DNA of 12,069 nt from an uncultured Clostridia bacterium (GTDB lineage: Bacteria; Bacillota; Clostridia; TANB77; CAG-508). The notes under the pieces are model-generated. The model searched no databases. It was not told the DNA's origin and worked only from the letters and a program-made list of their open reading frames with translations. How positions within the stretch are numbered: position 1 is the first letter of the stretch; the number at the start of each line of letters is the position of its first letter. The translations under genes and the position numbers were made by a program. The DNA is taken from the NCBI GenBank assembly GCA_947628925.1, contig CANRBU010000021.1, positions 1-12,069 of the forward strand. The letters run 5' to 3'. Below, in pieces: positions 1-9,100 of this stretch.

Positions 1-74
1 AATATTACATCTGCCATTGCAAGTGTGATTATTAGTGCTATTGCTAAAATTGCTCTTAAAATTTTCTTCTCCAT
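1..74 (-). CDS. N-terminal fragment of a secreted or membrane protein (partial)
   Basis: Only the first 24 codons are present; the gene runs off the left edge. The peptide starts MEKKILRAILAIALIITLAM: a short Lys/Arg-rich head followed by about 15 hydrophobic residues, the form of a Sec signal peptide or a first membrane segment. The ATG at 72-74 is supported by an AAGGAGAG ribosome binding site at about 83-89 and by a plausible promoter further upstream. The head resembles the signal peptide of the giant surface protein in this window, but that likeness is generic. The function cannot be told from this fragment. Confidence 0.6.
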   Translation of the reverse strand, partial: MEKKILRAILAIALIITLAMADVI

Positions 75-112
75 GATTCTACTCTCCTTAAATTGCTTTA
101 TTTTGCATATTA

Positions 113-141
113 ATTTTAAATTATTTTATTAAGCGTTGCAA
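113..141 (-). promoter_or_regulatory. Candidate sigma-A promoter for the left-edge gene
   Basis: Read on the minus strand, TTGCAA (136-141) and TAAAAT (113-118) are separated by exactly 17 bases. The -10 lies about 38 bases before the ATG at 74, leaving room for the ribosome binding site. The surrounding DNA is very AT-rich, so chance matches are possible. No other gene lies between 75 and 331. Confidence 0.45.
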
Positions 142-293
142 TAGCTTATTTTTCCAGCTTTTTGGTATGTTTTTTACGAAATTACGGAACTATGAATTGA
201 GGAAATTGGCCTATTTTATTACATTTGCTTATCTTTTTTGTTACATTTTTATGTGTTTTTTTGATATTTGCTTAGGGCTGGTTGATTTTGCAC

Positions 294-330
294 AAAAAAA
301 ATACATTTCTTTTTTGAAATGTATTTTTTT
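294..330 (-). terminator. Intrinsic terminator of the GGDEF operon
   Basis: TACATTTC (302-309) and GAAATGTA (316-323) form a perfect 8-bp stem around a 6-base loop. The stem is extended by A8 (294-301) on one side and T7 (324-330) on the other. On the minus strand it lies directly after the stop codon of the receiver-GGDEF gene (332-334) and runs into a T tract. The stem is AT-rich, so it may be modest in strength. The symmetric A and T tracts would also let it act on the plus strand. Confidence 0.7.
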
Positions 331-331
331 A

Positions 332-1258
332 TTAAATTTTTCTTCTATCTATTGAATAGCTACTTCCACTTACTGATTTTGCTGCGTGTTTTACCTGTGC
401 TCCTACTTCTCCTATTTCCAACATATTGAAAAAGCGGTTTACATCTGCAACAACAACACCTATTGAAACTGAAGTTAATGGGAATTGTTCTATTATTCCT
501 CTTCTGTTTGCTACTTCTATATAGCCTTTTTTAGCGTCTTCTGGTGTGAAGAATTCTAAGACTTTTGCGTCAAATTGTGAGATAATTTCTTGGCATAGTT
601 TTTCACAGTGCAAAGATGGTACAATTGCGACAAAATCATCTCCTCCTATGTGCCCTACAAAGCTACCTTCTGGCATTATTTTGTGGACACTTTCTAGAAT
701 TGTGTCTGCTGTAAATTTGATTATTTCATCACCTTTTAAAAATCCATATACATCATTATATGCTTTAAAATTATCTAAATCTACATATAGAACCGAAAAT
801 GGTTCTTTGTTTAATAATCTTTTCTTAAGTTCTGCATGAATTTGAACATTACCTGGTAAACCTGTAAGTGGGCTTATTCTTCTATTTATTGTTAATAATC
901 TGCCAATGTTTTTTACTGTGTAGTATAAATAGTTTTCATTTACTGGTTTTTTTATGTAATATTCTATTGATTCTTTTAAAATATTTATACGGTGTTCTAC
1001 ATTGTCGTTTGAAGACACTACTATTACTGGTGTTATTTTGTTATCTTCGTCATTTCGAATTCTTTTGCATAAATCAATAACATCTACTTCTATTGCGTCT
1101 TCATTTATGATAATCATTGCTGGTATATTTTTTAATGCTATTTCTATCATATGTGATTTGACACTTATAAATTTGTAATCTTTATCTTTTTTAAATAGTT
1201 CTTGAAATACTAATATTGATGAATCGTCATCATCAATAATATAAATTTCTTGTACCAT
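332..1258 (-). CDS. Receiver-like/GGDEF diguanylate cyclase-type protein with degenerate receiver
   Basis: This 308-residue cytoplasmic protein joins an N-terminal response-regulator-like domain (about 1-120) to a GGDEF domain (about 128-305). The receiver has the acidic cluster IIDDDD (7-12), the VVSS strand end (80-83) and the KKP motif (103-105). However, the residue aligning with the phosphoacceptor Asp is Asn52 (III-N-ED). The GGDEF domain has SPLTGLPGN (129-137), the metal Asp in VDLDNFKAYND (159-169), KGD (175-177) and the signature GGDDF (205-209) instead of GGDEF/GGEEF. The guanine-contacting Asn168 and Asp177 are kept, which argues for GTP rather than a cGAMP-type specificity change. 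No RxxD inhibitory site precedes the signature; PEGS occupies that place. It may make c-di-GMP, or it may be a weak or sensing homologue. The ATG has AAGGAG at 1266-1271, seven bases away. It is the last gene of a three-gene unit, 14 bases after the CmpB-like gene. Confidence 0.88.
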   Translation of the reverse strand: MVQEIYIIDDDDSSILVFQELFKKDKDYKFISVKSHMIEIALKNIPAMIIINEDAIEVDVIDLCKRIRNDEDNKITPVIVVSSNDNVEHRINILKESIEYYIKKPVNENYLYYTVKNIGRLLTINRRISPLTGLPGNVQIHAELKKRLLNKEPFSVLYVDLDNFKAYNDVYGFLKGDEIIKFTADTILESVHKIMPEGSFVGHIGGDDFVAIVPSLHCEKLCQEIISQFDAKVLEFFTPEDAKKGYIEVANRRGIIEQFPLTSVSIGVVVADVNRFFNMLEIGEVGAQVKHAAKSVSGSSYSIDRRKI

Positions 1259-1272
1259 TGTTTTTCTCCTTA

Positions 1273-2052
1273 TTATTTATCATCAAGTTTTTTTATCTTT
1301 TTATTTTTTTTAATAGTTTCTATTCTTTTGTTTAATATTTCTGTAATTTCTTTTGATTCTATTGTTGGAAATGCTCTCTTTAAGCGGTAAACATTTTTAT
1401 ATAGTTTTCGTAAGATACGTGTTTTTTTTATGTCTAATTTACGCATTTCTTTTTTAGCTTTGTCTGTACTTGCTTCTTTGATTTCTTCGAGTTTTGCTTT
1501 TATTTGTGTATTTAATTTTTCAATTTTTTCTAGAGTTACACGTAAGTTTTTCATTTTAGCAATTGTTGTTATTCCATCAATAGCAATGATTGCAGTTGCT
1601 ATATATACTATTATTTGTATATATATGTCGTTCATATTGTGTATTTGTTCTTGTACAAATGGATTTACATATTCAATAAAAACTACTCCTAATATTCCCC
1701 AAAAAATTGAATTAGTTAAACATACTCTGCCCTGTATATTAAATTTATGGTCTGAATAATCCCAATATTTTGTGTTAAGTAATTTTTCTAATAAAACGCC
1801 TACTAGGTATTCCCAAATTGTTAATATAATTACTCCCATGATGAATAGGAGAATTATATTATCTTTGAAGCCTCGTAAAAATACATAGATAATAATTGCT
1901 CCTATACCATATATTGGGCAGAATGGTCCTCTTAAGAAGCCTGTATTGATGATTTTCTTTTCGCAAAAACTTCTAAAGATTGATTCCATCACCCACCCAG
2001 CAAAAGAATATATAACAAAATAGGTTAGTAATTCAAATATTTGGTATTTCAC
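1273..2052 (-). CDS. CmpB-type putative ABC transporter permease (PF06541 family)
   Basis: This is a 259-residue polytopic membrane protein. The N-terminal 165 residues hold about five hydrophobic segments (near 6-24, 44-60, 65-90, 112-130, 145-165). They carry signatures I recognise from the PF06541/DUF1113 family: FAGWVMES (17-24), GFLRGPFCPIYGIGA (38-52), EYLVGVLLE (81-89), WDYS (97-100) and GRVCL (108-112). Residues 168-259 form a highly basic, Lys/Glu-rich helical tail, probably coiled coil and cytoplasmic. The family name implies a transporter permease, but no ATPase or binding protein is nearby and the real role is uncertain. The start codon is GTG; its GTGA overlaps the TGA of the preceding Ig-like gene by 4 bases, a classic sign of translational coupling. 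The GAAAGG upstream (2066-2071) is rather distant. Confidence 0.85.
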   Translation of the reverse strand: MKYQIFELLTYFVIYSFAGWVMESIFRSFCEKKIINTGFLRGPFCPIYGIGAIIIYVFLRGFKDNIILLFIMGVIILTIWEYLVGVLLEKLLNTKYWDYSDHKFNIQGRVCLTNSIFWGILGVVFIEYVNPFVQEQIHNMNDIYIQIIVYIATAIIAIDGITTIAKMKNLRVTLEKIEKLNTQIKAKLEEIKEASTDKAKKEMRKLDIKKTRILRKLYKNVYRLKRAFPTIESKEITEILNKRIETIKKNKKIKKLDDK

Positions 2053-3005
2053 TTTTTAAACATAACCTTTCTTTCAGCTCTTTGGTTATCTGAATTTATT
2101 ACTTCCACTTTCATTAGATTTTCACTACCTTCTTGAAGTGGAATTTCAACTTGAAATTCTTTTCCTGATATCTTTTGTCCATATTTCTTTGTTTCATCTT
2201 CATCTAATGTTACTATTATTTCTTGTAAGTTTGTTGCATCTGTTGCTGTAATTACATATTTTGTTTTATCATCATTTAATACTACATTTACTTGTGGTAC
2301 TGGTACTCCAATTGTTTCTTTTACTTTTGTTTCTGACTTGTTATTTATATCTACAACTACTACTGTTAATGTGTGTCTTCCGCTTAGTGCTTCTATTTCT
2401 TCATCAACTTTCATAGCGTCAATATCTACTGTTTGTTCTTCTCCATCATCCCAACGGTATGTCATATATGCAACTTCTGTATCTCCTTCATATGTTACTC
2501 TTATTTTGTTGTTATTTGTTGCTTCCAATGTAATTTTGCTGTTTAGCTCATACCTTTTAGAATGTGTACTTTCTTGATTTTGTGTGTCTATTGCTGTAAT
2601 ATTTAATATATTGCTTCCTGTTGGTATTTGAATTTTTTGTTCTAAGTATGAGTTACCTTTTCCTGATATTGTTGTTTCTTTCCCATCATTCCATCTATAT
2701 ATAACTCTATCTATACCTATGTTAGTTGTTACTGTTAATAGAAGTGTTGTGTCATCTCCTTCTATATTTTCTATTGAAATAATAGGGTTTACCATTGCAG
2801 GTTCGCCTTTAGTTTCTTCTGCTTCGTATATTGCATATGTACCTGTTGCTGCTATACATATTCCAAATACTAGTAAAATAATAGCAAAAATTTTAGCAAT
2901 TCTAGTGATGTCTACAGGTGTTGATGTTCTAATTGTGCTTTGCTGTTTTTCCTTTTTTGGTTTTTGATTTGGCTGTTCAGGATTTGTTGCTAATATTTGG
3001 TTCAT
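2049..3005 (-). CDS. Single-pass membrane protein with three extracytoplasmic Ig-like repeats
   Basis: This 318-residue protein has a polar, Lys/Pro/Gln-rich cytoplasmic head (1-36) and one membrane segment (about 37-59), with the rest outside. The outer part consists of three beta-rich repeats. Repeat 1 (about 75-152) has VIYRWNDGKE...GSNILNITAID, and repeat 2 (about 156-230) has MTYRWDDGEE...GRHTLTVVVVD. Repeat 3 (about 236-318) is more diverged: IIVTLDEDE...GSENLMKVEVIN. The pattern YRW(N/D)DG followed by an LxVxVxD strand is typical of bacterial Ig-like or fibronectin-like folds. I do not recognise a named family. There is no cell-wall sorting signal, so it is anchored by its N-terminal helix. 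It is the first gene of the operon and overlaps the CmpB-like gene by 4 bases, suggesting the two products act together at the membrane. The ribosome binding site AAAGG (3018-3022) is 12 bases from the ATG, somewhat far. Confidence 0.8.
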   Translation of the reverse strand: MNQILATNPEQPNQKPKKEKQQSTIRTSTPVDITRIAKIFAIILLVFGICIAATGTYAIYEAEETKGEPAMVNPIISIENIEGDDTTLLLTVTTNIGIDRVIYRWNDGKETTISGKGNSYLEQKIQIPTGSNILNITAIDTQNQESTHSKRYELNSKITLEATNNNKIRVTYEGDTEVAYMTYRWDDGEEQTVDIDAMKVDEEIEALSGRHTLTVVVVDINNKSETKVKETIGVPVPQVNVVLNDDKTKYVITATDATNLQEIIVTLDEDETKKYGQKISGKEFQVEIPLQEGSENLMKVEVINSDNQRAERKVMFKK

Positions 3006-3057
3006 TTGGCTTTCATTCCTTTCAAAAAAAAATTTTATTTTTTCTTCTCTCCGTGCA

Positions 3058-3086
3058 ATTATATCACAGCTATTCTTAATTGTAAA
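3058..3086 (-). promoter_or_regulatory. Sigma-A promoter of the three-gene operon
   Basis: Read on the minus strand, TTTACA (3081-3086) is followed after 17 bases by TATAAT (3058-3063). A TG one base before the -10 gives an extended -10 element, TGATATAAT. Transcription would start near 3051, giving a leader of about 45 bases before the ATG at 3005. This lies just downstream of the giant gene's terminator, so the operon is insulated from that gene. Confidence 0.75.
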
Positions 3087-3097
3087 CGGTTTATTAT

Positions 3098-3132
3098 AAA
3101 AAAAGTTCCTATTTTAAATAGGAACTTTTTTT
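3098..3132 (-). terminator. Intrinsic terminator of the giant surface-protein gene
   Basis: GTTCCTATTT (3105-3114) and AAATAGGAAC (3116-3125) are perfect inverted repeats, realistically an 8-9 bp stem with a small AT loop. They are flanked by A7 (3098-3104) and T7 (3126-3132). On the minus strand the hairpin begins 10 bases after the stop codon (3136-3138) and is followed by seven T. The symmetry makes it potentially bidirectional. Confidence 0.85.
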
Positions 3133-3135
3133 ATT

Positions 3136-6100
3136 TTATAGTACGAATTTTTTAATTAATACAACTCCACTTGCTATTGTAATTAGTATGCTTAATCCTA
3201 AAACGTAGTATACTTCCGCTTTACCTGTTTTGATTGATAACATAACTGGTGCATCATCGATGTCGTCTTCTCCTGGTTTTTTATTGTCTGGTGTTGAATC
3301 TATATCTGGTACACCTTTATCATTATAGTCTTCAGAAATTTCTGCTGTGTTTGTTTTTAATCCCATGTTGCTTTCCTTTTTTATCCATGTAAGTAATACT
3401 TCAACATCTGCACTTTCACCTGGTTGTAATAGCCTATCTGCTAATAAGTTTGTTGTTATTACATTATTACCTTTGTCTGTCCATCCTGGGTTGTCTTCTG
3501 CTACAAATTGTAGTCCTTCTGGTACATAATCTGTAATTTCTTTTGCATATCCTGCTATTGTACCTTGGTTAGTTATTCTAATTGAATATTTGAATTTTAC
3601 AGTTGTGTTATTTAGTTTTTTACGGTCTATATCTACTTTTACAATTGGTTCTGGATCTTGGTCTGGAGTATGTCCAGTTTGTGTTACTGTTTGTTTTCCA
3701 TTTTCAATTACAATTGCTTGTGTTACCCATTTTCTAAGTGCTAAGTCGAAATAATCAACTTTAACATATTCTTTATCTTGGTCATCTTCTCCGTCATTCC
3801 ATGTTCCTGGTTCTGAATCATCATCATCAATATCTTTTCCGTCTTCATCTGTATCTTTTGATATTTGTGCACTGTTTACTACTACTCTGTCTGATGTTTC
3901 TGGTTCTACTACTTTAAATGCTACAACAACATCTGCATAGTCTGGGTTTGTTTCTGTAATTCCTTTTGATGGATCAAATGCGCTTAGTAATGCTGGGTTT
4001 TCTGTAATAGATGTATCTTCTTTCATACGTGCTTCGCCTTGTTCTTTTGATAGATAATCTGTTACTATTACTTCTGCTTCACTTGCATTTTCTGTTTTTA
4101 CATATGTTTGATCGTCTTGTACAATTGTTTCTCCTTGAGCTGTTTCTCCATCTTTTAGTTTTCTATACATTTCCCATCTATATTCTTTGTTTGTATCATT
4201 TTCTGGTAAAAATTCTAGTCCATTTGGAATGTCATCTAATACTTGTGCTGCAAATCCATCTCTTGCTCCTTCATTAAATACTCTAATTGTGTATTCAACT
4301 GTGTTTCCTGTTACAACACTTACTGGTGCTTCTTCTTTTGGATGTGTATATGTTATATGATCATTTTCTGCATCATAAGTAAGTTGTGGTATACGTGATG
4401 TTACTGGGTCTTTTTCTACTTTTGTGATGAATTTTCTTAAAGCTAAATCAAATGGTCTTACTAATACTTTTTCAAAGTCATCATCATCTTCTTGCCAATC
4501 TTCATAATCTGGTTTGTCTGTTTCTTCAGGTTCGATTAAATCATCTGGTTTAGAATCTCTATCATCAACGTCTTTTCCGTCTTTGTCTTTATCTTCTGCT
4601 ATTTCTGCAATATTTGTTTGTGCTACATTTGCTTTTACAGTGTCATTTAATTGGCACATAATTGGAACTTCTACATAGTTTAATTTTAATGTACCTTGTT
4701 GTTCTGTTGGTGCATTTATTAAGCTGTGTGCTAAGTAATCTGTTGATACTGTTCTTGTTTCTGCATCATATGTCCAATTATATTGTCTGTTATATTCACA
4801 ATCTACATAATCTAAACCATCTGGTAAGTAGTCAGTTATTTTTGTTGCATATCCTGCTATATCACCTTCGTTATAGATTCTTAACATATATACTATATAA
4901 TCATGTTTATCTACTAGTAGTGGTTCTTTTGTATGTTCATATGTTGCTGTTGTAACTTTTTTACCATCTACTACTGTATTTAATGCAGATGTATCTACTT
5001 TTGGTTCTCTAGCATATTTTGTTTCGTCTGCTGAATCCATTAATTTTTCAGTTTCTTCTACTGTTTGGTCTTTGCTAACTGCAATAATGAATTTTCTAAG
5101 GCTTAAATCAAATTCTTGTAATACAACATTATCATAGTCTTCTTCGTCTTGATAATTGCCATTTTCTTTACCTGCCCATTCTTCCGGGCTTGAGTCTCTA
5201 TCTGTTACGTCATCACCATTTTCATCTGTGTCTGCAGTAATTGCTGCTTCGTTTCTTATAACTGTGCCACTTACATCATCTGAAATAACTCTCATATAGA
5301 TGAATAAGTCTCTATAATCTGGGTTCTTTTCTGCATCTGTATCTAAATATCCTTTTGTTTTATCAAATGGTTTTAATAAGTTTGCTTGTGGTTGTGATTT
5401 TTCTGCACCTTCACCTTTTGCTAGGTAATTTGTTTTTACCATTGTAACTTTTTCGTTTTCATCTTGTTCATCTATTTCCCAAATTAATTGGTTATGTAAA
5501 ATTGCTTCTTTTTCTAAATCTGTTAATGTTCCGTCTTGTTTAATTTCGTTTTCTGATTTTAGTGAATATATGAATTCTAGTCCTTCAGGAATATCTTCTG
5601 ATACTTCTGCTGCATAACCTGCTAATTCACCTTCGTTATATACACGTAGACGATATTTTACAATGTCACCCTTCTTTACGGCTACTGGGTCTTTATCCAT
5701 TGTATATTCTGCATCTTCACCTGTACCTTTTTGTAATTTTTCTACATCTACTTCTTTAATTCTTTCTGGTACAGTTGTGTCATTAACTTTTACAATAGAT
5801 TTCTTTAATGCTAAGTCAAATTCTTTTGGTAAAACTTTTAATTTTTCAAAGTCATCATCATCTTCTTGACCTTTATAGAAATTGTCTGGTTGAGCTAAAT
5901 CTTCATCATTATCAGATTTTCCTTTATAGTCTGGTAATTGTGGTTGTGTTGGGTTTGGAGCATCTGATGGTTCTGAGTCTCTATCTTCTCCAGGTTGACT
6001 TGTTATTTCAACATTGTCTGTTGTGTTTTTCTCTTTTGATATCCATGCTACGTTTGTTAATACTTTTTCATCACTTGGATCTGGTTTTTGTGTAACAATA

Positions 6101-9100
6101 CATTCTATTTCTAATGTTTCTGAATCTAAGTCTCCTCCTGTATATGGGTCTAATGGATCTGAATCATTTTTTCTTGTGAATGTAACTTTGTTACTTGCTT
6201 TTTCATAGTTTGCAGTATATTTTTCAGCTGTTGCTGCACTCATTCCTTTATATTCTAGTCCTGTTGGTAATTGGTCTACTATTTCTAAAGGAACACCTGC
6301 TCTATCACCTTCGTTATATACTGTAATGTTATATGTAACTATATCACCTGTTGATACTGTTACTGGATCTTTTCTGTGATTATATGTTGCTGTTTTATCT
6401 GATTCTATTGTTTCTTCGTTGATGTCTGGATTTCTTGTATCTGCTGTTCCTGTTAATGTACGTTCTCCTACTTTTGTGATGTATTTTCTCAATGCCAAGT
6501 CAAAATTATATGGTAATAATTTTAATTTTTCAAAGTCATCATCATCTTCTTGTCCTTTAAAGAAGAAGTTTTTATCTGCTAATTCTGTTTCGTTGTTATT
6601 ATCACCTTTGTTGCTAGTATGTCCATTATATGTTTCTTGAGTTCCAATTGTTGGTTCTGTTGATGGTAATGAGTCTCTATCTTGTCCTTCTCTTTCTATA
6701 GTAATGTCATCTGTTGTGTTTATTTCTTTTGAAATCCATGCTACGTTTGTTAAAATATATGTTGTTTTTGCAGTTGGTGTTTTTGTAACTGTACATGTAA
6801 ATTCAATTGTTTCTGAGTCTAATGTTGGTCCAGATACATATGGATCAAGTGGATCACTTGTATCATTTCTTGTAAATTTAACTTTATTGCTACCTAATGA
6901 TGTGCTATCTGCTGTATATTTTGTTTTTGATGTTCCTATTAATTCTTTAAATGTTAATCCATCTGGTAATTGATCTATAACTTCTTTTGCAACACCTGCT
7001 CTGTCACCTTCGTTGTATATTGTGATGTTATATGTTACAACATCATCTTTTTCTACAAGTACTGGGTCTTTTCTGTGATTATATGTTGCTGTTTGTGTGT
7101 CTGCAATTGAATCTGTACTAATTTCTGGGTTTCTTGTATTTGGTACATTGCGTCCGTTTACTTGTGTAATATATTTTCTTAATGCTAAGTCAAAATTATA
7201 TGGTAAAACTTTTAATTTTTCAAAGTCATCATCATCTTCTTGTCCTTTAAAGAAGTAGTCTTTATCTGCTAATTCTGTTTCGTTGTTGTTATCACCTTTG
7301 TTATTAGTATGTCCATTATATTTTTCTTGGTCTCCAATTGTTGGTTCTGTTGATGGTAATGAGTCTCTATCTTGTCCTTCTTTTTCTACAGTAATACCAT
7401 CTGTTGTGTTTATTTCTTCTGAAATCCATGCTACGTTTGTTAAAATATATGTTGTTGTTTCACTTGGTGTTTGTGTAACTGTACATGTAAATTCAATTGT
7501 TTCTGAATCTAATGTTGGTCCAGATACATATGGATCAAGTGGATCACTTGTGTCATTTCTTGTAAATTTAACTTTATTGCTACCTAATGATGAACTATCT
7601 GCTGTATATTTTGTTTTTGATGTTCCTGTTAATTCTTTAAATGTTAATCCGCTTGGTAATTGGTCTATAACTTCTTTTGCAACACCTGCTCTATCACCTT
7701 CGTTGTATATTGTAATCTTATATGTTACAATATCTCCTTTTTTTACAACTACTGGGTCTTTTCTGTGGTTATATGTTGCTGTTTCTGTTGTTGCAATTGA
7801 ACCTGTAGTAATTTCTGGTGTTCTTGGGTTTGGTACATCATGTCCATTTACTTGTGTAATATATTTTCTTAATGCCAAGTCAAAATTGCATGATGGTAAT
7901 TTTAATTTTTCAAAATCGTCATCATCTTCTTGTCCTTTAAAGAAGTAATCTTTATCTGCTAATTCTGTTTCGTTGTTGTTATCACCTTTGTTTTCAGTGT
8001 GTCCATTGTATGTTTCTTGAGTTCCAATAGTTGGTTCTTTTGATGGTAATGAATCTCTATCATCACCTGTTTGTGTTATTTCTGTTCCTTTTTCTGTATT
8101 TTTTGCTTTTGATATCCATGCTACGTTTGTAAATATTTGATTTTTTGTTTTTGATGGTTCTGCATCAACTTTGCATTGGAATTCGATTGTTTCTGAACTT
8201 ATACTGCTTCCACCTTGATATGCTGTAAGTGGACTTGACTCATTTTTTCTTGTAAATGTTATTTTTCTTGTTCCTGCTGAATAACTTGCTGTGTAATTTC
8301 CTTTAACTGAACTTTCAACATATGATAAACCTTCTGGTAATAAGTCTGTGATTTCTGTTGCGACTCCGGCTAAATCACCTTCATTATATATTGTAATTTT
8401 ATATGTAACTATACTTCCTGTTTTTACTGTTACTGGATCTTTTCTGTGAGCATATTTTGCTGTTCCTGTTGTTAAAATGTCTGTAGCTGTAATTACTGGG
8501 TTTCTTGTTGTTCCTGAACCTTCAATAACTGTATTATCTACTTTTGTAATATATTTTCTTAATGCTAAGTCAAATTCTTGTTTTTTCTCAATAACTATAA
8601 CTGGTTGTGTGTTTCCACCTGTAGAAGTATTTGTTATTAATGTAATTTTATTTTTTGGTTGTTTTCCTTGAGTTTTATATTGAGGAATATTAGCTAATGC
8701 TGTTTTTACTAAATAATTATATAATGCATATGATTGTTCTGCTCTTTGTTCAGCTTTTTCTCTATCTCCATCTGGTTTATAATCAGATATTTCTGTATAG
8801 TCTTCTTGATGGTCATCATTTTTAAAATTAAACCAGTTTGTATCTTTTTGATATTGTTCATAAATTTTTGTATAAATTGGACTATTCCATTGTGTGAAAT
8901 ACCATATTGCTGCTTGTTGGATTGCTTCAATCATGTCATCTGTAAGGTAGTTTGTTTGCCCATCTTCACTAATCTCATAAACACCTGCAGCTCTTAATAA
9001 TTTTTCTTTATCTGTTTCTGTAGATGTTCCTTCTGTAGTTGGCTCTCCACTTGCATTCATAGTTCCTTTTACATACATTAAATCTGATAATGCAATAATT

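Noticed and set aside
167..355. A 62-codon plus-strand frame (hydrophobic, Phe-rich)
   Set aside because: There is no ribosome binding site, it runs through the terminator hairpin into the GGDEF gene, and its composition is what T-rich intergenic DNA yields.
3001..3015. A five-codon mini-ORF (MKAK, stop) just before the Ig-like gene, its TGA overlapping the ATG
   Set aside because: The AAAGG is only about two bases from its ATG, too close for initiation; it probably arises by chance.
7283..7948. A 221-codon plus-strand open frame, with similar shorter ones at 6419-6973 and 5663-6208
   Set aside because: They are antisense to the repeat modules and recur with the repeat period. They lack ribosome binding sites, and the minus-strand frame has clear domain motifs.
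5821..8574. Regular direct repeats that could suggest a CRISPR or mobile-element array
   Set aside because: The units are about 690 bp, in frame and protein-coding, with no spacer pattern, inverted ends or transposase.
8709..8930. A 73-codon minus-strand frame inside the surface-protein gene
   Set aside because: It is the same strand in another frame; its Lys/Asn/Gln-rich, low-complexity composition reflects the host gene, with no initiation signal.
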